A DNA stretch of 64,000 nt from Hypericum androsaemum (GCA_963995505.1 OZ023187.1:2053501-2117500); one strand, 5' to 3'. Positions 12,207-25,691 are shown, counted from the first letter of the stretch. A program made the numbers and translations. The notes: generated by a model from the sequence alone, not told the origin.

Positions 12207-12708
12207 GGTTCTATCTGGGGTGGGCAATTGGGGTTTATAGTTTTGTTCTGGGAGATGGATGTAACAGGGGCAACACGTAGATTTCTCACCTAATGCAGTG
12301 TATTCGCTAGAGTGGGTCTTTACCACAATGCGCTCTTTTCCTGATTCCAGTTTTTTCCCAGTTGGGGCGGATTTTCTGGAACAGGTTTTTAACGAGGCCA
12401 GCGGCTGCAACCTCTTTTCAAGAGGGAAAATCTACGTGTTGTGAGGGTAGATTTTCATAGATGGGTAGTGTTCGCGTGCTGTTGTGCATTTTTGGACCCT
12501 AGGACGGGTAGGTAGAATAAGTTTTGTAGGGCCATGTGGAGGGTGGCGGGACTAGGTGGGTAGTGCTCCTGTTGTGCTGGTGTGCGACTTGAGTGTTTTA
12601 GGTTTCTTTATCAGTGATTTTATGGTGCTTCATCAATTGTAATAGTACTTTCATGAGTTTAATGAAATGTGATGGCATACTTATCCCTCAAAAAAAACTG
12701 TCCCTTTT

Positions 12709-13045
12709 TGTGTTTTTTTTCCTTTATTATTCTTTTAGTTTCTGTGGGTTTACAAATTTTGTTTTATTTTGTATACCTTTTGCCTGTTGTTAGGATATGG
12801 AATATTTGGGAAATTTTTACCGTTAAGATAGAGCGGGATAATGATTATATATTATAGCTCCAGTAGGATCACGATTTGGGAATCTGGTAATTAATTATCA
12901 CAGGTTTTGATTATGTACCAAGTTTAAATATGCTGCAACTTTCACAAATTTGCTCGTTCTAAATAATTTCAGTTTCGCAAAAATACAAGTATCAAAAAAT
13001 TATCTGAGAGAGTCTTGCTTTCAAGGTCAAGTCGGTTAGATGTAA
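12709..13045. other. Former upstream region of the synthase gene
   Basis: AT-rich DNA directly after the 3' TSD copy. Before the LINE inserted, it was continuous with 6851-7038 and would have been part of the promoter side of the minus-strand synthase gene. No gene is seen. Confidence 0.5.
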
Positions 13046-13604
13046 AAAATTATGACATGCCAATTGCAACAATCATCAATCAATACCCAGTAATCTTAAT
13101 ATGAATCAACGAGAGTTATGATAAACTCTTCGGATTTAAAAAGGATATAGCACTGACCATAACATGAACACTTACAACTATGCAAAATTGTTCTAGCTTG
13201 TTGAAAACGTAACAGTATTAAATATTAGTTAAGAGAGCTTTGTCACATTTCAAAGTCTTATCCGACTAAAATTTAGATTAGTCAACTCACTAGATATAAA
13301 AAAAAAGATATGAACACTTGCATGAACATAGTGCTTCTCTAGATACAGTTAATGCTGCCAAAACAGGAGTAGCTTATATAATCTAAAGGAAACACGAAAA
13401 GTCCATGAACTCCATGCATTCTAAGTGGGCTTCCCCTACCTATGTATACTACAAAAGCACAGATCAGATTATGCCCTTATTCTTCATCAACCACGCAAAT
13501 CAATGACAAACATCCATTTGCAATTGGAGGTTCCAATAATCATCTGCCTCAAGGTCAACTGGAGATATGTTTATATGCATCTGTAGGAGAGTTCGCAAAA
13601 TATT

Positions 13605-16237
13605 TCATACCCTTCCAACTGGTGAAAGGGGTGGATTTGAGACGAATTTTGCAGGCTCGGCGCCACTCGGAACCTTTGCTTCGTGTTTCTGGGGTAATAC
13701 AGTCTCGAGCGAGGTTCTCCCTTCCCCGAGAGGTTTGGGATCCTCGCACAGCTTTTTGCCATCGAGAACCGCTATGCAAATGGAGAAGGCTTGCAAGATG
13801 GAAAGTAATGAATTGAACTCGACCGAATAGATCCCGTCCTTGAACGGAGACAAGCTGAAGATAGGCCGGACCTCCTCTTCCCCTCCCTGAGGATGAATAT
13901 TAATCAGAACAGCTAATTTTATTCGACGTACAGCTGAAGTACGAGAACAACGTAGTAGGATTACGAAACCGAAACAGTTACCTGAAGGATTAGCTCAAGT
14001 TTGTCTTCTGGAGAAGAAGATGTAGACGAGCTTGTTCTTGTGTCATGTTGTCTATTGTTGGCAAGAATCTTAAGTTCACAACCCAAATCCCAACCTCCAC
14101 AATCACACGATCCGCCTGATCTCCACCGTTGGATCAGCGAAGATGGTCCTCCTTTGCTTGGCAGACTATGAATTCCACTTGGAAGTATGACAGTTGTACC
14201 GAATAAATCACTGATCTTTTCGGTCTGGTGCACATCGCTGAACGTGCTTCTCCGAATCACCTTAGGAACCTTGACCATGATTGCGGCAAGCTCGTTACTT
14301 GCCTTAATGTCTAGTGTTTGCTGATCTGACTGTTGCAAGTCCACGGCCAACAAAACTAACTCCCTGGCAAACGATTGCTCCGCGTAGCCCTTTTCACTCA
14401 AGCTGGAGAACTGAGAACCAGAGACCTTCAACTGGGCTACAACGTTAGGAATGTAATCGTGGCCTTTGCTGTTGTTTCCTTGGTTCATCCATCTGCCGTT
14501 CTTTTTCTGGACTTCTTGAATCGAGAAGAATGTATAAATGCAGCTGTAGTCATCTTCCGTCATTGTAGTCAGGTTTTTCATCGTAGCTGCAAGAATGTCG
14601 GGTTCGTTGTCAACAGCAAATGTGAACAAAGGCTGGCCATTCTTAACAGCCACTCGTAGAAGAGCTTGAAATGCAGATGGTCTGTTTCTCCTCTCGTTAC
14701 CGGGCTGTGCAATACCGGATTTTAAGTGCCCATTGGATGATTTGCGAGGATTCTCTGATGACACAGAATCTACCTGCAACGGCTGCCCGGTGTGGTGGCA
14801 GATCGGAGCCTTTGGCTTCAGCAAGGGGTCGAGTAACCTTCTCAAAGGGCTCGACCTGGCCCTGCTTCCAGCATTTTGTCTGTCGCAATTTGAACTTTCC
14901 TGGCAAATGGAAGCCACAGCAGTCTCGATATCGGATCTGGTGGACATATGGGCTGCCACAGATTGTGGCACAGATGATGCTTCTTTAGCACCGAAGCTTT
15001 TGCTAATCTTGCTCATGCCGATGCTAAGTCGGCGGAAAGGGGAAGTGCTTCTTTTTTCTGCAGCTACTTTAGACCATGGTGGAGGCTCATTAGCAGCTGA
15101 TTTTCTTGCGTTTAGACTTGATTTTGTTTCAGAGGTTCTACCATGAGCACGGGTCGGACTAATTCCCATTGCATTTCGGTGGTGCGCTGACTGGGATGCT
15201 TCGGGTAAAATACTCTTACTTTTTGCATCCTGGGGGCAAACCTTTGTCTCCAAGTGACCCTCGGCATCAGAGGGCCACGGGCATGAGAGTGGAATAACAG
15301 AATTGAGTACTGCATGGGAAACTCCTACGGATATCTCAGGGGAGATGAATGTACTTGAATTTTGGTCTGTTTTAGCAGACGGAGGAACTAATTTCTCACT
15401 CTTGTTGCATCTACCTTTCTCCGAGACATAAACCTCTCCTTTTGGCAATGTGTATGTTCTTTGTGTGAATTCATCTCCTCGACTCCTGGTCTTTGCTTTC
15501 ATACACATGATTGCCGCACGATTAACATCATCAGCCAAGGCTCTGCTTGGCAAACTGGTCTTGGAGTCAGCAACTTTCCTAGAAGACTTCTCCTGCTTGA
15601 TCTCAGGAAGGTTTCTGAAACATGTTTGGTCATCCGCGGTATTGGAACTTACACCACCAAGGTTTCCCAAATCATCTTTAAATGGCTTTGCCGCTCGAGA
15701 ATGGACATCAGCAGGAGACGACATTAGATGATCCTGCAGCGACGGACGGCGCTCCCTTTGACGTGCAGGGGAGCAACTTGTGCCTCTACTAGAATGTGAA
15801 GATGATCCTCCCACTGTGAAGGTTGAGGGTGGATTATTACTTGAGAGCGAGTGTCTGCTAATTTTTTGCTGTTCCCGTTTCTGGCTGTACTGCCACTTCT
15901 CTAGACGACTCCAGTCAAGGACCCCAAAATTCAGAATTTTCTCACTCCGGCTTTCTCCCCTTTGAAGATAATTTGGCAACTTTGACATGTACTTGACAAG
16001 CTCCTCCTCCGCAACTGCCTTCCCACCCTGCGGTTGATGATTTACTAGAAATGTAGGAGATGCATCTTTAACATCTCTAGTAAGTTCTTTATGGAAGTAG
16101 GCATATGACAAATTAGGCTTCTCAGATTTGAACTGATCTGCCAGATTTTGACATTGTCTTACCTTTCTAGTCTTTTCCGTCACTCCTGTAGACTGCCCAT
16201 TTCTTGAATTCTCTTGTCGTCTAGTATGGTCTTCCAT
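13605..16237 (-). CDS. DUF3527 domain protein, two coding exons
   Basis: Coding exon 1 is 16237-13982, ending CAG|GTAACT. The last exon is 13886-13605, after a TCCTCAG acceptor, with TGA at 13607-13605. The junction is phase 0 and gives about 845 residues. The N-terminus has LPNYLQRGESRSEKIL and GVLDWSRLEKWQYSQK, and the middle is Ser-rich and low in complexity. The C-terminal DUF3527 region (from about residue 510) has FQALLRVAVKNGQPLFTFAV, YTFFSIQEVQKKNGRWMNQG, GGWDLGCELKILANN and, in the last exon, FSLSPFKDGIYSVEFNSLLS. DUF3527 proteins are plant-specific and of unknown biochemical function. No signal peptide or membrane span is evident. The frame is open throughout, unlike the copy at 3.8-5.4 kb, so this is probably the functional gene. 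Start chosen as the first ATG of the long frame. Confidence 0.88.
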
Positions 16238-18240
16238 GAAACAAATTACTTTCCAAGATCAGAATATTCAATCTTGTAATTCTTTCCACCTCAATATTTC
16301 TCTCCCTTTCCAGGATCTCCTCCAGACCTCGATATCTCTTGCAGGGTGCAATTTGAACGGTTTTGCAGGATCACCAGCCAACTGAAGGAAAACAATGAAT
16401 CAGAACTGTACTAATTGGCTGAATGAACTCACAAAAGGAATCACCATTTTCAAAAAGGATTAGTCAAACTAACAGTTAAGATGTGCATTACTAATAGAAA
16501 AAAGAAGTCTCATTCTCGAACATTGATGGAAACGGTTTCAAAGGACGCAAGACTTCCATTTTGATTTATTTGATGAAAACAAAAGCAAGTCAATCAAAAC
16601 AAATAGGTGCCTCGTGGACAAGGGAGAATCTCAGACCTCAGAAACCTAAATAAAGAACCAAATAGCAAAAAGAAATACGTTCTTAATGATTTGCATAAAG
16701 CGAAATTACAAAAACTTGAATCACTGATTGCAAAATCAATACACAAGGAAGACCGCAAACTGGAAACCGAGTGCTACTCTCAGTCATCCAGGACTCCAAT
16801 TTTCATAGCCGGGCATGCCAACTACCAAGAAGTGCAAATACAAAGAGAATAGGCACAAAAAATGGCACTGGAAAACATTCTTACTTCTTATTCTCTCACT
16901 AACCGACATCCTCAATTCACAAGACGCAAAGAACAAGCTTCCGTATCTCACAACTCTTCGTTTCTCCCAGAACCCCTCTAGACGTGGCCGCCGACTGTTG
17001 CCTGTCCTAACGCATCACATCAAGAGCAAGAACTCCTACGAAGTGCGAACTGCATAAGCTCGGATGTTCTCAAGTACCATGTGATACAAGATGGCTCACA
17101 AAATGTACTGAAATCGAAATCAAAAGCAAGAGGACAACAAGAGTGAAGCAAATAGACAAAAATATCAAGGCCAAGAGCATTTGAAACCATGAATTGAGTG
17201 GTCCAAAAGCCACAAACCTCATTTCAAAAACATGAGATAAGGCTGAATTGAAATGTCACCATCTTAGCTAACTGGCCAAACCTCCTCCCTAGTGTAAAGG
17301 ACAAAGATTCCCCCCAACCTCACCTCCTAACCTTGAAGAGAACGTACTCAATAGCTTTCAGTAGCAGCAAGAAAAGCAGGCCACCACTCAGCTCATCCCT
17401 CCTTTATAGAACAAAAACAAAAGGAAGTTCAAAAAAAAAAAGCTGGCACCAAACAGAGCCTTAAGGAGGAGCTTTTCTAACCCTTTTTCCATCTTTCTGG
17501 TCCTTTTTTTTCCTCTAACTTTTCCAATGGAATTAAATAGTATCTAATTGGCTCCAAACAATCAAAGTAACCTGCTTTACCTCATCTTTTCCACTCCATC
17601 TCATCATTATACTAAAAACTTTTAACCGGAACCGGTCGAAGTGCTAAAAGACTTGGATTCCGTTAAAGATACATCGAATACAAACTCCGAAAGAGTAACG
17701 CTAAATAAGATCCGACAGTGTTTAATTCCGAATACAGAAGTTCAAAAAAAAAACCCTATCCACCTTCAAAATAAAAACACATAAGAACAAGGCTATAGGG
17801 AAAACCAAGAAGGGATCTTTCTCCACATTTAGAGCTTAAAAGCTGGAAATAGAAAATACCCAGTTCAGCCATGGAAGTGCAGAACTCATATATGGCGTTG
17901 AACAGAACCACCGACTGTCCTAAAGAGAAAACAACACGTGTCGGCAGCTCCTCTGTTGGGGAAAAAGGAAGTGTTTTTTTTCTTTTCAGGAGATCACTAA
18001 AGGGGAAGAAATCTGCACGGAAAGGGGAGAAAGGAGAGACCTGAGAATGGCTTCCTTTTTTCTTTTTAATTTTTTTTCTTTTTTTTTTTGTAGCGACAAA
18101 TGCATATGGAAGCTGAAGAGGCGGACACGGGGGTTGAGAAAGGACAGAGGAAAGTGTAGTTAGTTCTGTTCTGGTAGAGAGAGAGAGAGAGAGAGAGAGA
18201 GTTGAAGATTTGTTTCGTTTGCTACGGTCAACCACTCGTC
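16238..18240 (-). other. Probable 5' leader, leader introns and promoter of the DUF3527 gene
   Basis: A good acceptor (TTCCTTCAG, exon side at 16381) lies about 145 bases upstream of the start codon, so the 5' leader is probably spliced. The minus strand at 17800-18235 is CT-rich with a GA/CT microsatellite at about 18176-18201, a common 5' leader feature in plants. ORFs here are low-complexity and not convincing as genes. Exon borders cannot be fixed without transcripts. Confidence 0.5.
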
Positions 18241-21200
18241 ATTAAAGCAAAGAAAAATGTTCGGAGATAAATTACAACCGATTTTATTTCGTTTTTTTGG
18301 GTTGGTGGGTTGACTCTCATTCTATTAAAAAGGAGTCTCGGAGTTTACCCAAAAAAAATCTCGAATTCGAGTATGGGTTAACGAATTACTTTTAAGGAAT
18401 TATCGAGAGTTTTGTTGTCTTGTAAACGTTCAACACAATAAAATTTGGATTAGTCGACCTAAAAAATATTTAAATAATATTTGGTATAGTAAAAAAAAAT
18501 TTAGCTGTTGACGGCTGTGGTGTTAAATTGGAAAATTAGTATCTAACAAATTTACATTGAAGGATATCTTTAAAATGTATTAAAGTAGATGTTCTGTTTT
18601 CTTTCTTGGGTTAGATGATTTGGATATTGACTAGCAAATACACCAAAAACTAAGTGGATTGTTAAAAGAAGAAAAATATTAATCTTGATTTTCCCTCGCT
18701 GACTCCCATGCCCATCTTTTTGTTACATATGATTGTAAACGTACTTGAGCAGAATAATTAATTTAAAATTCTGTTTCACATTCTTATATAAGTGGACGAT
18801 ATTATTAACTCCATAAAGTAAGATTACACACGTTATAATTTGCTCGAGGGAAGCACGTTTTTGTAAATTCGTAAATACTTAGTTGTTGTTAAAATCATGA
18901 TTACTATTTTTTGTTGCAAAACACTGATTTTCAATCAGCATTGACAGAGTCAACTACCAGTTGACTTCAGTCCGGCCAACACAAAAATGCCTAAATAGAA
19001 AACAAATTGCAAAAGATATTTATTGGCTATTGATGACGTTAAAAATTAATTACGAAATGACGGATAACCAATGGTCGTGTGCGGAAGGTAGACAATTGTA
19101 TGGGAAGCGCGGATAAAATTATTTTCTAACTAATAAAGTTTAAAATAATTATTAAGTATTATATAATTTATTATATAAAAAAGTCATGTAAGAAAAATAA
19201 GCAATGATAGATTTATTATTCCAATCATTTTCATAATAATTCTCTTTGAAAAAAATATCGTATTCATAATAAAAAAGGGGAAATGCAGGTGATGCATGTT
19301 GAGATTAAATCATTATATAGAAAAATCATTGTAGTAAAAATAAGCAATTTGAGATTTATTATTCTAATTCAATTATTCATAAAATTTAACTTATATTTTA
19401 TTTTAAATATCTCTATCAAACCGAAAAAGTAACCACGACAAATCGTTTTCATAATAATTCTCTTGGAAAAATTAATAGTTTTCATAATAATAAAAGGGGA
19501 AAGGTCGGTGATGCAGGCGGTCACCATCAAAGATGGCTAATAAAGGAACAATGTAGCTATTATAAAAAGGGGGAAAATTAGTATTAAAAATACCCATTTA
19601 ATTTTGTTTTAATATTTTATTGGATTCGTCATAAATGTCATGTCAAAATGTTGAGACAGTCACAGAAGAAAAATTAATTAAATAAGAAAATACAGAAGCA
19701 ACAGGTACCTCTCAGGAACCCCACAACCCCAATGCACGGTCCCATCTAGATTCAGAGCAGTTGGCTTGGGACCCGCCTCAACTGGTGGGTGATTATTTTT
19801 GCTCGTTTTTTATAACTTGGCTGAATAATTAAATTTTAAGTTAAGTATGATTAATAACTAATAAGATATTTTATCGGATTTAATCAAATCTATAAGATAT
19901 TTTTTTAATCAAATATAATGTATCACATTGAGTCCCCACATGTGGACATTCTTTATGTAGTCCACACTCAATCCAATCTCTCGTTTGTTAACCCAAAAAA
20001 AATGCAATCTCTCGTTTTTTGTACAAGTGATGAAGAAACCCGAGTTAATGGCAGAAATCGTTAGTAATCGCCGGTCAGCCATATGGCGGTGAATTCGTTC
20101 CCGACCAATATTACACTAATATCACTACACGTGCAAACCAATATTACTTCACATGCAAACTAATAGCACTTCACATGCAAATCATTATCACCTGATAGGT
20201 TATTGACCATCAGATTTAAAGATATTTTTTTATAATCGAATCTGACGGCCCAAAATTTAGTCCCCACCTTGGGATAAATTTTTTTTACTTCTCACTCAAT
20301 CCGGTCTCGAGTTAATAAGAGGGTTTGCATTTTGTATGAACTTTCGTTTTGAGGTTGTATTTATTGTGGACTAGCCAGTGAGGTTCTTCACTTCTGGTAT
20401 AGCAATCACGAGAGTTGGTACAACCTACGGGCAACATGTATTTACTTTAAGAATATTTGAGATCAAGATTCACCAATACAAAAATTATTATTGTGAAATT
20501 CATTTCGTAAAAAAGATTTGAACAATACTTGATTTTCAATACCGGAACGGAAGTTAAAAAAATTCGTTTCCGGTTTCCAATCGTTTTCAGAGGTCTGATC
20601 TCCTGCCATTGTCTCGCCTGTTCTGAGTGCTTCGGTGGGTGCTGGCTGCATCAATGGAGCCCGTGCGTTGGTTGGATCAAATAATTAATTGCCAGAATAA
20701 GCTTTAAACCCTATTTTGTTGTAGAAACAATATAGTATTATTCATTAGATCATATCTCTATTTTTCTTGATGAAAATGTGAGATTGTGGTTTAAAATTAA
20801 TTTCAGATCCTGTAAAAATAATAAAATACTGATTGCTTTGGTTTGCAATAGGATATTTATTTCCACAAATTTTTATAATTACTATCTCCTATTTGATATC
20901 CGTTAATAGTAATCAGTACTCAGCAGAATTTATTAATATTTATTTGGTGAATATTCTTTGTGCAACTTTAGAATATTGCTGTATTCAAGAACCTCGATAC
21001 GAATACCATATTATGGCTTTTGAAAGATTGCTCCTCCCAACAATTTGAAAAGGTACACTTCCAAAATGTAAGAAAGATGATATAATGTGATTTAAAATAC
21101 GTACAAATGTAGATTAATATTTTGATACATAAAATCTTTATTATGTTGCTTAACTATCTAGCCTGTCAGGTCGACTCAAATTGTCATGGGTTTTTTCTGC

Positions 21201-21447
21201 CATGATGTGAAAAAAAAAGTTTTTTATAGTGAGGTATTTACAAAAAAATATTACTAATTTGGTGTGGTGTCAAAAAAAGGATTCCAAATTCCATTTTTAC
21301 CACAGGCCCACGTGGCTCGTCTTTTAGCGTGAGAAAACAATCTTTTTTTTAAATCAGAAAACGGAGGCAGGGGATGTTTTTGGAAGACGCGGCAACCTCA
21401 TTATTAGTTTTTTTTTTCAGTATTGACTCTTCGGTGGATATTTGAAA
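18241..21447. repeat. AT-rich spacer with two sets of direct repeats
   Basis: No supported gene. A near-tandem repeat of about 200 bp runs over 19160-19530: AAAAATAAGCAAT, GATTTATTATTC, TTCATAATAATTCTCTT and ATAATAAAAGGGGAAA recur in order. A second pair, about 19905-20010 and 20225-20320, shares TAGTCCCCAC or GAGTCCCCAC, then CACTCAATCC and TCTCG. These look like old transposon remnants or local duplications. A 63-codon minus ORF at 20463-20654 has no recognisable features. Confidence 0.5.
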
Positions 21448-21719
21448 GGAGAAATTATCTTCGGCTCTATAGTCTATTGCAAAATTATCAGTAGGATCTC
21501 TATTTTTTGAAAAATTACTTTATCATCTCTGCTCTTTATTAATTTCATGTTACTCTGAGTTCCTGATTGACGTCGACGATTTTTTTTTACCAAAAAAATA
21601 ATCACCTTCTTCGACCCAGTGAAAATTATGTACAATAAGAACACTAACCCATAAACTAAAACCAGATTTAACAAAATCAAAACTCACCCCCGACCCAATC
21701 AAAACTCATCGCCAACCCC

Positions 21720-21956
21720 AATCATATCGACCACCGCTCGTCATCGTCGGCATCTTCAGGTGAGCGAGCAACTATCCTCAAATGACCGGCGCGGCGGGAC
21801 TCGATGGACCCGAGGACCGGTGCGGCAGGGAGTTCCGCCGAGGGCTTGGTCAGAAAGGAGCGGGCGAGAAAAAGGGCCCGCTCCTCCAGCTTCGCCCTTC
21901 TCTCTTCCCTCCCCTCTGACCACCGCGCCCAAACGACCAGTCGTCGACGTCGCCAC
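21720..21956. other. GC-rich interior of the outer TIR element, left part
   Basis: GC-rich DNA, sharply unlike the AT-rich flanks, probably a captured piece of a host gene. It continues at 26117-26466 on the other side of the Copia insertion. Both strands have short open frames; the minus frame is Arg/Glu-rich. No family is recognised. In related elements such cargo is often a gene fragment. Confidence 0.4.
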
Positions 21957-22410
21957 TGTTGTGTATGGAGACTATACGGGGTTACTGTTCGCATGATGAC
22001 TATACGGGGTTACCGTTCACATGTTGACTTTTCACTATTCACATGTTGACTCGGCACTATTCATCCAGAGCCAGGGATGTGATTTCTGGTGGACGATTTT
22101 GCCCCTGCCGACACCAAATAGTCCTAGGCTGTGGGCACTATAAATACCCACCTCTCTGTCACTATTTGCGCTTCTTCTTCCTCGTGTAGAGAGAGAGAGA
22201 AGAGGAGAGAGAGAGTTCTAAAGTGTAGATCGAGCTTGATATAGTGAAATCTCCTGGCTTGGTACGCCCCCGGACGTAGATCGGTTAAGATCGAACTCGG
22301 TGACCAAATTTTTTCTTATTCTTGTGTGCGTGAGTTTCCTTTGTGCTTGTCATCGATCTCTAGCTCTGGTGTTGTCCGTGTGGTGTTTGGGGCCCTCGTG
22401 TTTCCCAACA
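21957..22410 (+). repeat. Copia 5' LTR
   Basis: 454 bp. A TATA-like TATAAATACCC lies near 22139, followed by a GA-rich tract. It carries an extra duplicated stretch (GACTATACGGGGTTAC and CACATGTTGAC repeats) near 21985-22050, so it is about 29 bp longer than the 3' LTR. Confidence 0.95.
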
Positions 22411-22412
22411 AT

Positions 22413-22424
22413 TGGTATCAGAGC
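22413..22424 (+). promoter_or_regulatory. Primer-binding site, initiator tRNA-Met
   Basis: TGGTATCAGAGC begins two bases after the 5' LTR. It is the standard plant complement to the 3' end of initiator tRNA-Met. Confidence 0.95.
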
Positions 22425-22437
22425 CCGGGTTTAGGGC

Positions 22438-25400
22438 GTGGTGGGAGCAATCACGATGGGTGATGTGAGATCGCCCGTGGAGAAGTTCGATGGCGTCGAC
22501 TATGGCTTCTGGAAGATGCAAGTAGAGGACTACTTGTATGGCAAAGATTTGCACTTGCCGCTTGATGGGAAGAAGCCTGAGGACATGAAGGAAGAGGAGT
22601 GGAAGCTCCTAGATCGGAAAGCGATGAGCGTGGTGCGCTTGTCCTTGTCCAGGAACGTGGCTTTGCACACAGTAAAGTCAAAGACCACGAAGGAGATGTT
22701 GGAGACGTTGTCCGAGATGTACGAGAAGCCATCGGCGGCCAACAAGGTTCACTTGATGAGGAAGTTGTTCAACCTTCGGATGGCGGAGGGTACGATGGTG
22801 ACCAAGCATCTTCACGAGTTCAATGCAACGATAGCCCAATTAAGCTCGGTTAAGATCGACTTCGATGATGAGGTACAAGCCCTAATTTTACTAAGTTCTT
22901 TACCCGATAGTTGGAATGGCACGGTCACGGCAGTGAGTGCCTCGGCGGGGAAAGTAACGCTCAAGCTAGATGAGGTGAGGGATTTGATTATGAGTGAGGA
23001 GATTCGTAGAAAGGAATCCGGAGTAGCCTCGAGTTCAGCTTTGAGCATGGGTAACAGGGGAAGGTCTGAGAATAAGTGGAAGGGGAAGAAGGACCGGGGT
23101 AGGTCAAGATCTAAATCGAAGGGTGGTCCGAAGAAGGACAAGAGCTCGGTGCAATGTTGGAATTGTGAACAATATGGTCATTTCAGAGACCAATGCACGG
23201 CACCAAAGAAGGAAAAATCTGCAAATGCAACAACGGAAGATCACGGGGATGCGTTGATCTTGAGTGTGAGCAGTCCATTGGAGGTGTGGGTATTGGATTC
23301 GGGAGCATCATTTCATTCTTGTAGTGATGCAGGGATGATGGAGAAGTATGTCCTAGGTGATTATGGCAAAGTCTATCTAGCGAATGATGACCCTTTGAAA
23401 ATTGTGGGCATGAGAGATGTTCGGATCAATACTCCAAATGGATCTTTGTCTTTGTTGAAAGGGGTGAGGCATATTCCTGGGTTGAAGAGGAATTTGCTAT
23501 CCGTGGGGCAACTAGATGATGAAGGTTACACAGTGACCTTTGGTTGCAAGACATGGAAAATTACCAAAGGAGCTAGGGTGGTGGCTCGAGGTTTGAAGGA
23601 GGGTACTTTGTATATGACGAAGAACACTAATGAGAGCATTAATGTTGCAGGTGCAACGGATGATGCAGATTTGTGGCATAGTCGCCTTGGCCACATGAGT
23701 GAGAAGGGAATGAGGGTGCTATGCTCGAAGGGGAAGCTACCAGGCCTCAAGACAGTGGAAGTGGAACTCTGTGAGGATTGTGTTTTCGGGAAGCAGAAGA
23801 GAGTGAGTTTTTCGAGAGCTGGCAGATCTCCAGAGGAGCAGAAGCTTGAGTTGGTCCACAGTGATTTGTGGGGACCAGCACCAGTGGCATCCTTGGGTGG
23901 TTCGTTGTATTACATGACCTTTATTGATGATTCTACAAGGAAGCTGTGGGTGTACTTCTTGAAACATAAGTCTGAAGCCTTCGATGCCTTCAAGAAGTGG
24001 AGAGCCCTTGTGGAAAATGAGACAGGTCTCAATGCGAAGTGTTTGAGATCTGACAATGGCGGAGAGTATGAGCTCCAAGAGTTCAAGGATTACTGTGCAG
24101 CAAATGGGATTCGCATGGAGAAGACAGTAGCTGGAACCCCCCAGCAAAATGACATCGCAGAAAGGATGAACAGAACAATCAATGAGAGAGCTAGGGCCAT
24201 GAGACTGAAGTGTGGCTTACCAAAGATGTTTTGGGCGGATGCAGTGAACACCGCGGCTTTCTTGTTCAATAGAGGACCATCAACTCCTTTGGATAATGGG
24301 ATACCAGAGGAGGCTTGGAGTGGGAAGGAGGTTGATCTTTCTTACCTTCGAGTATTTGGTTGTGTGTCATATGTTCATATTGATGCAGGTGATAGGAGCA
24401 AACTGGATGCTAAGTCCAAAAAGTGCACATTTATTGGATATGGTGGAGATAATTTTGGTTTCAGGTTTTGGGATGAGAAGAACCGCAAGGTTATTAGAAG
24501 CCGAGATGTCATATTCAATGAGAAGGTTTAGTACAAGGACAGGGGGACTGTATCCGACGAGGTGGGTTTTAGCAGGGAGGTGATCGAGTTAGACATCTCG
24601 AACTCAGGTGGGAGCAGAATACTTGATGGCCAAAAAGCCAAAGTAGAGATGGAGCCAAGATCACCACTAACAGTGGTTCCATTGAGGAGGTCCACTAGAC
24701 AATGTGGATCTCCGGATAGATATTCGTCAGCAAATTTCTATCTCTTATTGACCGATAGAGGTGAACCTGAAGATTTTGCAGAAGCTCTAGAAAGTGAGCA
24801 AGTGAACAAGTGGAAACTTGCCATGGATGATGAGATGGAGTCCTTGAGGAGCAACGGGACATGTGAGTTAGTTCAACTTCCCAAAGGCAAGAAAGTATTG
24901 CAGAACAAGTGGGTCTATAGAGTGAAGAAAGAGGCGGATGGTACCGAACATTACAAAGCAAGACTGGTTGTAAAGGGATTTCAGCAGAAGTATGGTATTG
25001 ACTTCACTGACATCTTCACTCCTGTTGTGAAGATGACCACCATCCGGATGGTGCTAAGTATGGTGGCTGCTGAAGATCTATTGCTAGAGCAAATGGATGT
25101 GAAGACGGCATTTCTCCATGGTGATCTAGAGGAGGAGATCTACATGGAGCAACCAGAGGGGTTCTGTCTTTACCATGATGAGAAGAGGAGCACAAGTGAT
25201 TATGTCTTTACGCTGGGAGGGACATCGATATCTTGGGCCTCGAGACTACAAAAGGTAGTAGCTTTGTCAACCGCGGAAAGTGAGTACGTGGCTGTGACGG
25301 AAGCAAGTAAAGAGATGGTATGGTTGCAGAACTTCTTGGGAGAATTGGGCAAGGAGCAAAGTGAAAGTGTGCTCCACAGTGACAGCCAAAGTGCGATACA

Positions 25401-25599
25401 CTTGGCAAAGAATCCCGCCTTCCACTCAAGGACAAAGCACATTGAGTTGAAGTATCACTACATACGTGATCTCTTGGAAAGGAAGATCTTAAGGCTTGAA
25501 AAGATTGACGGAAAAGTGAATCCCGTGGATATGTTGACTAAGGTGGTTACCTTAGAGAAGCTGAAGCTCAACATGGCTTCAGCGGGTCTAGTAAACTAG
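22438..25599 (+). pseudogene. Copia gag-pol with a stop and loss of the polymerase core
   Basis: The first part (22438-24531, 697 codons) has a gag domain (FDGVDYGFWKMQVEDYL), a zinc knuckle (CWNCEQYGHFRDQC), protease (WVLDSGASFHSC), pre-integrase (LWHSRLGHMSEKGM) and integrase (FIDDSTRKLWVYFLK, LRSDNGGEYE). TAG at 24529-24531 stops it where the next codons continue in the same frame. The second part (24562-25599) starts reverse transcriptase ([40 protein letters not shown]). At about 25165-25195 it jumps directly to the RNase H side (SDYVFTLGG, ALSTAESEYVA, HSRTKHIELKYHYIRD). The catalytic YVDD segment is gone, but the frame is kept. Without helper enzymes the copy is inactive. Confidence 0.95.
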
Positions 25600-25691
25600 A
25601 GAAGAGACCCGGCGTACCAAGAAGTGAAGAGGAGAAGGAGGTCATCTAGTGAATGGTGACAAGTGTTGAGGTCAGTCTCCAGGTGGGAGAT

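Larger units (their letters stand above)
7050..12697 (+). mobile_element. L1-type LINE (non-LTR retrotransposon), degraded
   Basis: Between the two CTGTCCCTTTT copies lies a pyrimidine-rich leader (about 7165-8097), an endonuclease-reverse transcriptase-RNase H coding region (8151-12206), a short 3' tail and a terminal A-run (12690-12697). No ORF1 (nucleic-acid chaperone or zinc-knuckle) precedes the endonuclease, so this copy or lineage lacks it. Several frameshifts and stops make it non-autonomous. It inserted about 190 bp upstream of the start codon of the synthase gene, in the promoter or 5' leader of that minus-strand gene. Confidence 0.9.

Noticed and set aside
17756..18235. 159-codon minus frame upstream of the DUF3527 gene
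   Set aside because: Low-complexity Ser/Leu and Lys runs from a CT microsatellite and A-tract; better seen as 5' leader.
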